From the NCBI RefSeq assembly GCF_030056735.1, contig NZ_JASHKN010000001.1, positions 1-64,000 on the forward strand: a DNA stretch of 64,000 nt, given 5' to 3'. A model generated the notes under the pieces. The model was not told the origin of the DNA and did no database searches. It saw nothing but the letters and a program-made list of their open reading frames with translations. The translations under genes and the position numbers were made by a program. Shown in pieces: positions 1-7,200 of the stretch (position 1 is its first letter; every line of letters begins with the position of its first letter). The DNA comes from Rhodococcus sp. IEGM 1409. GTDB lineage: Bacteria > Actinomycetota > Actinomycetes > Mycobacteriales > Mycobacteriaceae.

Positions 1-350
1 TCGGCAACCATTCAGACGGAAGAATGAACAATCACCGACGAAAAATACTCACACCACACACAAACCAACCAAACCCCAAAAGGCGGTTGATCATTCGCGG
101 ATGTGAAGTACCAAAAAAATTTGGCACTGACATTCATCGACACACTGTTGAGTTCTCAAAGAACACGCACACACCATCACCACGACCCTACGGCCGCCGC
201 TCCGGGGCAACTTTCCCAGCCTATCCCAACCAGGTCACCGGCGCAAACCGGAACCTTGTGAAGAAAAACTGGATTGTGTTCGCCAGGCACTTCGTACAAC
301 CTCGTGTCACTCACCCTCACAGGTGGGAGTCGGTGTCCGTGTCGCTCTGA
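1..350 (-). promoter_or_regulatory. 5' leader of an rRNA operon (16S lies beyond the left edge)
   Basis: On the minus strand, positions 165-145 read TGTTCTTTGAGAACTCAACAG, the boxA-type antitermination/processing element typical of actinobacterial 16S leaders and of the 16S-23S spacer. The stretch that follows down to position 1 is AT-richer and non-coding. No rRNA sequence lies upstream on that strand and a promoter-like sequence does, so a leader fits better than an internal spacer. The short ORFs in this stretch look like chance. The 16S gene itself is not in the window. Confidence 0.75.
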
Positions 351-403
351 CCTGGACAAAGTTACGCGAAGATCAACACAACACCAAATCGCCAGGTCAG
401 AGC
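344..403. repeat. 12-bp perfect inverted repeat flanking the candidate rRNA promoter
   Basis: GCTCTGACCTGG at 344-355 is the exact reverse complement of CCAGGTCAGAGC at 392-403. The arms sit just upstream of the -35 and at the predicted start of transcription, 36 bp apart. It could be a looping operator or a stem in a transcript reading from the right. Confidence 0.6.
359..387 (-). promoter_or_regulatory. Candidate rRNA operon promoter
   Basis: On the minus strand TTGGTG (387-382) and TAACTT (364-359) are separated by exactly 17 bp and would start transcription near 350, giving a long leader that contains the boxA element. The -35 is far from TTGACA, so this may be one of several promoters. 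The hexamers are read directly; the role is inferred. Confidence 0.4.
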
Positions 404-546
404 ACTACCACGGGTTAACAACCGATAATTTCTCCGAATTTTCGACTGTCGCGATGACTTTCTGTCCCCACTGCGGTCTGTATGAGCAGGAACCAACAGG
501 AACCGAAGCGATCAGTAATCAGTCAACCGATTTCAAGGAGCACTCC

Positions 547-957
547 ATGTCTCGTCTTCTCTTCGTCAACATGCCGGTCAAGGACGTCGCCGCTACCCGG
601 GCATTCTTCAGCGGCCTCGGCTTCGAGTTCAACGACATGTTCAGTGACGAGAACACTGTCTCGATGATCGTCAGCGATTCCGCCACCGTCATGTTCCTGA
701 ACGAACCCCGTTTCGGGGACTTCATCGCCGACGACATCTGTGACACGTCGAAAGCTCGCGAGGCACTGATGTGTGTGTCAGCCGACAGCAGGGAAGAAGT
801 CGACACCTTCGTCGACGCGGCGATCGCTGCCGGCGGAAGCAAATGGATGGAGCCCCAGGATCACGGCTTCATGTATGGACGCGCATTCCGCGACCTCGAC
901 AACCACGTCTGGGAGGTCATGTGGATGGACCCGGCTGCGACGGTTCCCCAGCAATAG
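547..957 (+). CDS. VOC superfamily protein (glyoxalase/extradiol dioxygenase fold)
   Basis: A 136-residue protein of the vicinal oxygen chelate type. It begins MSRLLFVNMPVKDVAATRAF, the usual first beta-strand and helix of a VOC module, and ends with a DLDNHVWEVMWMD stretch typical of the last strand, where a metal-binding Glu often sits. This is the PhnB/YaeR-like subgroup with no assigned substrate. The ATG at 547 has AAGGAG ten bases upstream; upstream in-frame starts would extend into the rRNA control region and look non-coding. It is a single gene, divergent from the rRNA promoter and convergent with the sigma factor gene. Catalytic function cannot be told from sequence. Confidence 0.85.
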   Translation: MSRLLFVNMPVKDVAATRAFFSGLGFEFNDMFSDENTVSMIVSDSATVMFLNEPRFGDFIADDICDTSKAREALMCVSADSREEVDTFVDAAIAAGGSKWMEPQDHGFMYGRAFRDLDNHVWEVMWMDPAATVPQQ

Positions 958-969
958 CGGTTAGTCACT

Positions 970-994
970 CGGGCCCTTCATGCCGGAGGGCCCG
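970..994. terminator. Bidirectional hairpin between convergent genes
   Basis: CGGGCCC at 970-976 pairs with GGGCCCG at 988-994 around an 11-nt loop, between the stops of the VOC gene and the sigma factor gene. There is no clear U-tract, so efficiency is uncertain. Confidence 0.5.
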
Positions 995-1010
995 CGCACA
1001 ACCCGTTGCC

Positions 1011-1985
1011 CTATAGCTCCGCCGGCAATCCGAACCGTGCGAACAGGCTCAGATCGAAGAAACACGTCACGTGCGAGATCCCGGACTCGGTGACATCGAG
1101 AACGTGCAACTGAAAAGCCCGGTGAACTCCGTCGAGCTCGCGCATATAGAGGCCGAACGCCGGCTGTCCGTTGGCAGCGGTCGGTAGTAGCCGCATCGCG
1201 CCCGGTCCGTCGGCCGGACACTTCGTACCGATGAGCTGCCCGATTGCTTCCGGGCCCTGGTACCAACCCTCGAACGGCGGCATCTCCCAGATGGCCTCAC
1301 GCGTGAACAGTTCCACGATGGCCTCGACGTCATAGCTCTCGAAGCTGTGCACGTAGTCGCGAAGCAACTTCCGGGCAGCCTCGGTAGTCGGTTCCACGAG
1401 GTCGTCCTCCGTGGGCCCGATGTGATTGATCTGTGCGCGAGCCCGCTGCAGCAGGCTGTTCACCGCAGTGGTTGTGGTGCCCAGGGCCTCCGCAACTTCC
1501 GACGCCTTCCACTGCAGAACGTCACGCAAAACCAGAACCGCACGTTGCCGCGCGGACAAGTGTTGCAAGGCGGCAACAAGCGCGAGCCTCACCGAATCGC
1601 GATTGACGACCATGACAGCCGGATCATTGACGTCGCCCAGCGCAGAATCGGCGATCGGTTCCAACCAGGCAATCTCGTTGCGCTCGATCAAATCGTCGGC
1701 CGGGTCCGAACTAGGTGCGCCGAGGCCCGTCGGGAGTGGACGCCTCGATCTCCCTTCCAGCGCAGTCAGGCACGTGTTCGTCGCGATGCGATAGAGCCAG
1801 GTCCTGAGCGACGACTGGCCTTTGTACCCGTCGAATCCTCGCCAAGCCCGGATGAACGTCTCCTGGACCTGGTCTTCGGCGTCGTGGATCGAGCCCATCA
1901 TGCGATAGCAGTGCGCCAACAACTCGCGGCGATACGGATCGGCAAGAGTGAGGAAATCACTGTCCAACGCCTGATCGACTGTCAT
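1011..1985 (-). CDS. ECF sigma factor with C-terminal SnoaL-like domain (SigG/SigX5 type)
   Basis: A 324-residue extracytoplasmic-function sigma factor. Region 2 spans about residues 15-85 (AHCYRMMGSIHDAEDQVQET, then the WLYRIATN motif). Region 4 spans about 140-195 (LPARQR-like LSARQRAVLVLRDV, then the helix-turn-helix with TTTTAVNSLLQRAR). The last 120 residues form an NTF2/SnoaL-like module (FTREAIWEMPPFEGWYQG) found in SigG and related sigma factors, where such tails are thought to modulate activity in place of a dedicated anti-sigma factor. No anti-sigma gene is adjacent. The ATG at 1985 lacks a strong ribosome site. The GNAT gene upstream on the same strand ends 53 bp away, so the two may be co-transcribed. 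Confidence 0.85.
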   Translation of the reverse strand: MTVDQALDSDFLTLADPYRRELLAHCYRMMGSIHDAEDQVQETFIRAWRGFDGYKGQSSLRTWLYRIATNTCLTALEGRSRRPLPTGLGAPSSDPADDLIERNEIAWLEPIADSALGDVNDPAVMVVNRDSVRLALVAALQHLSARQRAVLVLRDVLQWKASEVAEALGTTTTAVNSLLQRARAQINHIGPTEDDLVEPTTEAARKLLRDYVHSFESYDVEAIVELFTREAIWEMPPFEGWYQGPEAIGQLIGTKCPADGPGAMRLLPTAANGQPAFGLYMRELDGVHRAFQLHVLDVTESGISHVTCFFDLSLFARFGLPAEL

Positions 1986-2038
1986 TTGTTCAGACTAGTG
2001 GCCGAGCGTCCCGAACACAGGCGTCGGCGAGAATTTGA

Positions 2039-2770
2039 TCAGGCAGGCGCCTGCACCGCGGTCAACCGGGATTTCTTACGGAGCACGAATCCCAGTGATT
2101 CGTAGAGTCTGATCGCATTCGTATTCGATTGCACTGCATGGAGAAACGGCAGCTCGCCACGCTCGCGAATCCCGGCGCCGACGGCTCGGATCAGGGTCGC
2201 GCCCAGTCCTCGACCCCGAAAATCGCTGTCAGTGCACACCGCGCTGATTTCCGTCCATCCCGGAGGGTGCAGTCGCTCCCCTGCCATGGCAACAAGTCTT
2301 CCGTCGACGCGAATACCGTAGTAGCCCCCCATCTCAATGGTGCGAGCGAGAAAAGGTCCGGGCTTGGTGCGCTCGATCAACGCCAGAATTTCGGGAACAT
2401 CGCTCGTCCCGAGAAGTTCGACCGACGGATCAACGGAGACTTCGAGTGCGGAGCCGTCCATCTGCACCGAGCCGAACTGATCCGCAACGCGCCACCCTAC
2501 CGGCGGATGATGATCGAATCCTCGCAAACCTACTGTGCCGCCCGGACCTACGAGTGTGCGCAGGTTCTCCCAGTCTTCGGCGTCCAACTCGGTCGGATGA
2601 CCGACGAACGGAGCGACCGTCGGGTCGTATCGTGCAACCTTGCCTGCCCACTGAGCGAATTGCGCATGCTGCCCGCGAAGACCTTGTCGCACAGGGTCGT
2701 CCAGTGGATGGATGTCGACATCCGTGTCGACTGTCTCGACAAACGACGCCAGGGTCGCCTCCGTGGTCAT
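2039..2770 (-). CDS. GNAT family N-acetyltransferase (FR47-like)
   Basis: A 243-residue protein whose C-terminal half carries the acetyl-CoA fold: an SAVCTDSDFRGRGLGATLI stretch around residues 175-195 (motif A, R/Q-x-x-G-x-G/A) and a closing AIRLYESLGFVLRKKSR segment typical of GCN5-like enzymes. The N-terminal half is the divergent region common in FR47-type members. The ATG at 2770 is preceded by AAGAGG seven bases away; the longer reading frame upstream lacks such support. It lies just upstream of the sigma factor gene on the same strand. The substrate is unknown. Confidence 0.82.
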   Translation of the reverse strand: MTTEATLASFVETVDTDVDIHPLDDPVRQGLRGQHAQFAQWAGKVARYDPTVAPFVGHPTELDAEDWENLRTLVGPGGTVGLRGFDHHPPVGWRVADQFGSVQMDGSALEVSVDPSVELLGTSDVPEILALIERTKPGPFLARTIEMGGYYGIRVDGRLVAMAGERLHPPGWTEISAVCTDSDFRGRGLGATLIRAVGAGIRERGELPFLHAVQSNTNAIRLYESLGFVLRKKSRLTAVQAPA

Positions 2771-2986
2771 CGAACCTCTTCCTGCCCAAGTCTGCCGGTG
2801 ATGAAGGCGAACGGAACTCCCCGCCCACCTCGATGACAACGCTAAGAACACTTGCTGTCGTAGTCGCCGGATAGAATCAAGATGATTCTGACTTCGGCCC
2901 CCGCTTCCGGCGTCAACCAGGGCTCGATCGCAGATCTGCACCACGACTTTCGTCGCGATTCCTCACCAAGCGGAAGGCTGTTTGTC

Positions 2987-3772
2987 ATGAGCAACTCCGA
3001 CCCGATCAGATCTGCATTCGACCAGCTGCCACTGAAGGAGATGGACGCTGCGACGCTGGTCTTCGCGATCGAGAGCGCCGTCGACGAGATGTCGATCCCG
3101 GGCGAAACCCTGAGGCTCGCCATGGAGGTCGCAACCCTCGCGCATCTCGATCAGTTCAGAAAGAACGGGATCAAGTCGAACGAGGATCCCTACATCGTTC
3201 ATCCCCTGCGGAATGTCTTGCGTCTACTTCGGTACGGGTGCTCCGACGTCGAGATCCTGAGCGCAACCGCGCTTCACGACACGGTCGAGGACCAACCGCA
3301 CGTCGTCATCGCACTACTCGGTGGCCGCACCGCCGACGACGTGACGCCGTCCGAAGCGCAAGAACGTGCATCGACACTCATCGCCTCGCACTTCGGCCGC
3401 AAGATCTCCGAACTTGTTGAGGCAGTGACCAATCCAATCACCTACCCGGACGGCGACGCCACCCTCGGTTACCAGGATCACGTCATCCAAGCGATCAAGG
3501 ATCCCGCAGTATTCCTCGTGAAGTTCAGCGACTTCGTGGACAACGCAGGCAGCGTGAAGTACCTGAATGAAACCGACAGACTGAAACTGGCTACGAAGTA
3601 CCAACCCCTCGTGGAGCACTTCAAGTGCGCTGCCCTTGCCCTGGGCAACACCTTGCAACTCCCTCCCGCAGGACTCGATGCGGTCGCAGAGCACATCGCC
3701 ACCATCGAAGGCGACTTCTTGAATACGACCGGGCAAGATAAGGAAATACTCGCCAGTAGTACTGATCAGTAA
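2987..3772 (+). CDS. Stand-alone HD-domain phosphohydrolase (RelA/SpoT- or Mesh1-like)
   Basis: A 261-residue protein with a metal-dependent HD hydrolase domain. The histidine in YIVHPLRNV, the HD pair in ALHDTVED and the late aspartate in KFSDFVDNAG line up with the H..HD..ED..D pattern of the (p)ppGpp hydrolase half of RelA/SpoT and of small alarmone hydrolases. There is no synthetase, TGS or ACT domain. The ATG at 2987 has GGAAGG nine bases upstream and the 35 extra upstream codons look non-coding. It is a single gene. It may hydrolyse (p)ppGpp or another nucleotide; the sequence alone does not decide. Confidence 0.75.
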   Translation: MSNSDPIRSAFDQLPLKEMDAATLVFAIESAVDEMSIPGETLRLAMEVATLAHLDQFRKNGIKSNEDPYIVHPLRNVLRLLRYGCSDVEILSATALHDTVEDQPHVVIALLGGRTADDVTPSEAQERASTLIASHFGRKISELVEAVTNPITYPDGDATLGYQDHVIQAIKDPAVFLVKFSDFVDNAGSVKYLNETDRLKLATKYQPLVEHFKCAALALGNTLQLPPAGLDAVAEHIATIEGDFLNTTGQDKEILASSTDQ

Positions 3773-3854
3773 TAATTGAGCAATCCGGAAAATCTTCCGA
3801 ATATTCGATTTTGTTACCAGCGGGTATTCACTTTCTTGCATATCTCCGCGGCGT

Positions 3855-3870
3855 CGTGATCCGCATCACA
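3855..3870. promoter_or_regulatory. CRP/GlxR-like operator upstream of the carboxylase gene
   Basis: CGTGATCCGCATCACA matches 9 of the 10 fixed positions of the actinobacterial CRP/GlxR consensus TGTGA-N6-TCACA. It is intergenic, 410 bp before the carboxylase start. Binding is inferred from the match only. Confidence 0.5.
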
Positions 3871-3992
3871 GCAACGAATAATGTTGCACCGCAATGCTTT
3901 AACTCGTTACCAGTAACCGTAGTTCACATTGACTAATATTCTTCAATTCGCCCAGGTGACATGAGCGTCGACATACTGCATCCTTAGATAAA

Positions 3993-4007
3993 CCAGGGAT
4001 TCCCTGG
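3993..4007. promoter_or_regulatory. Perfect 15-bp palindrome, possible operator
   Basis: CCAGGGATTCCCTGG has two 7-bp arms around one central T. No U-tract follows, so it is more like an operator than a terminator. The binding protein is unknown; a regulator of lipid synthesis is one guess. Confidence 0.4.
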
Positions 4008-4279
4008 AAGCAGACACAATATGTTGCTGATTCGTGATTGGAGCGGTTCTGAGTCCACACCTGCAGGGTGGCGCACAAGGCACACGTGGTGCATCGGCGC
4101 ACACGGTGCTACGGCGCAAGGGACTCGACGAACCGGAAGGGCAATCACCTGCCGACGCGCAACCGGGGGAAACACAGCGCATCGCGGCGTAGTTCACGAA
4201 CCGGACAATCCGGTATGTGTGACACGGTCGGCTCATATCGCAACGTACGTGACGACGAATCTCATCAAGGACGGTGGCA

Positions 4280-7200
4280 GTGACAATGTTCAAACGAATC
4301 GCAGTGGTCAATCGAGGTGAGGCCGCGGTCCGCCTGATCAGGGCTGTACGCGAACTGAACGCCGAACACGACCACGGTATTCGCGTCATTGCACTGCACA
4401 CAGAGGCCGAGCGTCGCGCCATGTTCGTCCGCCAGGCCGACGAGGGCGTGACTCTGCGCAGCACTGGCGCAGGCAGTCCCTACCTCGACTACGCCGAACT
4501 CGAGCGAGCACTTCTCGCAGCCAAGGCCGACGCCGTCTGGGTCGGCTGGGGCTTCGTGGCCGAGGACCCCACGTTCGCCGAGATCGTCGCGAAGCTGGGC
4601 ATCACGTTCATCGGCCCGAGCGCCGACGCGATGCGTCTGCTCGGCGACAAGGTTGCCGCCAAGATCCTCGCCGAAAAGGTCGGTGTACCGGTCGCACCGT
4701 GGAGCGGGGGGCCGGTCGAGACCCGCGCCGACGCACGCCGTCACGCACAGGCGATCGGTTACCCACTGATCATCAAGGCTCGCAGCGGCGGCGGCGGACG
4801 CGGCATCCGCAAAGTGTGGGCCGAGGACGAACTCGAAGTTGCGCTCGAGCGCACTCAGGGTGAGGCCGAGCGCTCGTTCGGCGACCCCGTCGTCTTCCTC
4901 GAACGCCTTGTCACCGATGCGCGCCACGTCGAGGTACAGATCATCGCCGACAACCACGGCAACGTCTGGGCTCCGGGCGTTCGTGACTGCTCGATTCAAC
5001 GTCGCAACCAGAAGGTCATCGAAGAGTCCGCTTCCCCCGTCCTCACCGAAGAACAGTCGGACCATCTCAAGGAGGTCTCGGCCGAACTCGTCAAGGCAGC
5101 CGGGTACCACGGCGCCGGCACGGTCGAATACCTCTACCAGCCCGAGAACAAGCTCTTCACCTTCCTCGAGGTCAACACGCGCCTACAGGTCGAGCATCCG
5201 ATCACCGAGGTCACGACAGGCATCGACCTCGTCAAACTGCAGATTCTCGTGGCAAGCGGTGAAGAGTTGGTCGGCGACTGCCCGCCCCCGTTCGGCCATG
5301 CCGTCGAGGCTCGCCTCAACGCCGAGGACGCCGACAACGATTTCGCTCCGGCGCCCGGCACCGTTCAGCTGCTGAAGTTCCCGCTCGGCTCGGGCATCCG
5401 CGTCGACACCGGCATCGCGGCCGGCGACGTCATTCCGCCTGACTACGACTCGATGGTCGCGAAGGTCATCGCGTGGGGCCGCAACCGCTCCGAGGCACTC
5501 GCGCGTCTGCGCACCGCCCTCCGTGAAACCACCGTCGTACTCGACGGCGGCACCACCACCAAGTCGTTCCTCCTCGATCTACTCGATCGCGACGAGGTCA
5601 TCTCGGCATCGGCGGATACCGGCTGGCTCGACCGCACGGGCGCCCTCACCGGCGCCACTCGCCGCGCCGACGTCGCACTGATCGCCACCGCCATCGATGC
5701 CTACGACGCCGAGGAGTCTCTCGAGCGTGCGGCCTTCCTCGCCTCGGCACGTGGCGGTCGCCCCCGCGCTAATCACGCGATCGGACGTACCGTCGAGCTC
5801 AACTACCAAGGTCAGGCATACAAACTGACCGTCGGGCGTATCGGCCCGCACCGCTACCGCGTCGACGGAGACGCAGGCGACATCGAAGTCGACGTCGACC
5901 GCCTCGGTGACTTCGAATCACGTCTGGTGATCGGTGATCGCCGCTTCCACGTCGTTTCCGTCTCGAGCCCGGCTCGTTATCTCGTCGAGGTCGACGGCAT
6001 CAGCCACCAGATCAGCCAGGACGACGCCGGAGTGGTCCGCGCGCCGGCTCCTGCCGTCGTGGTGGCAGTACCGGTCGCAGTCGGCGACGACGTCGAAGCC
6101 GGCTCCACGCTGGTCGTGCTCGAATCCATGAAGATGGAGACCGCAGTTCGCGCTCCGTACGCGGGCAAGGTGCGTGAGGTTCTCGCTACCGTCAACTCAC
6201 AGGTCGATGCCGGCGCGCCGCTCCTGCGCGTCGACCAGGTCAGCGAGGAAGCTGTCACGGAAAAGGCTCCGCGAGTCGAATTCGACCTTTCTGCTGCAAC
6301 TTCCGGTACCGACGCCCGTGACGACGCACTGGCACAGCTCGAAGCGCTGACCGCGATGCTCAGTGGTTACGACGTCAGCGGCAAGCACGCCAACGCTGTT
6401 CTGGCCGAATACGACGCACTTCGCAGCGCACTCGAATCCGAGGACCGCGAACTGGTACAGGCCGAACTGGCCGTGCTGACCACCTTCGCCGACATCTGCG
6501 AGCTCTCGCGTAACAAGCCCACCTCGGGCGAGTCGGCGAAGGACGAATCCGTCCACAGCCCCCGCGAACACTTCCACACTTTCCTGCACTCACTCGACGC
6601 CGAGCGTGAAGGTTTGCCTGCGTCGTTCCGCACGAGACTCGAACGCGCACTTCGCCACTACGACGTCACCGATCTGGAAGATCGCCAGGCCGTCGAGGAA
6701 GCGGTCTACCGACTCTTCCTGGCTCTGCAGCGTATGGAAGCCCAGATCCCGGTCATTGCAGCACTTCTCGAAGGCTGGCTCGTCGGTGACAAGGCCCCCG
6801 GTTGCTCGGCTCAGGAGCTGAACGAGGTTCTCGATCGACTCATCGTCGCGACGCAGGTCCGCTACCCCGTCATCGGCGACGTCGCCCGCAACCTTCGCTT
6901 CCGGTTCTTCGACGAGCCGCGCATCCGTAAGGTTCGCGAAGACGTCTACGACGGCGTCCGCGGCAACCTTGCCTACCTCGAAGAGCAGCCGGACGCTGCC
7001 GATTTCAACGAGCGGATCGCCAACCTCGTCGCCACCCCCGAACCCCTCCTGGACCTGCTTGGTCGAAAGATCGGCCTGGGCAACCGCGACGGCGGACCGC
7101 TGCTCGAGGTCATCACGCGTCGCTACTACAAGATTCATTCCTTCGAAGACGTCCGCGTTTTCGAGCACGTCGACCGCCGTTTCGTGACCGGCAACTTCGA

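Larger units (their letters stand above)
3773..4279. other. 507-bp control region upstream of the acyl-CoA carboxylase gene
   Basis: No convincing gene is present; the short ORFs on both strands have poor codon bias. It holds a weak hairpin just after the HD gene (CGGAA-AATC-TTCCG, 3786-3799), a CRP-like site (3855-3870), a GTTACCAGTAAC palindrome (3906-3917), an AT-rich ACTAATATTC stretch (3932-3941) and a perfect 15-bp palindrome (3993-4007). Such a long, palindrome-rich leader suggests tight control of the large downstream gene. Confidence 0.6.

Noticed and set aside
24-350. Small ORFs in the first 350 bases
   Set aside because: The region carries the rRNA leader boxA element; amino-acid composition is random-like.
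4021-4320. 99-residue plus-strand ORF in the carboxylase leader
   Set aside because: Overlaps the carboxylase start in another frame and has poor codon bias.
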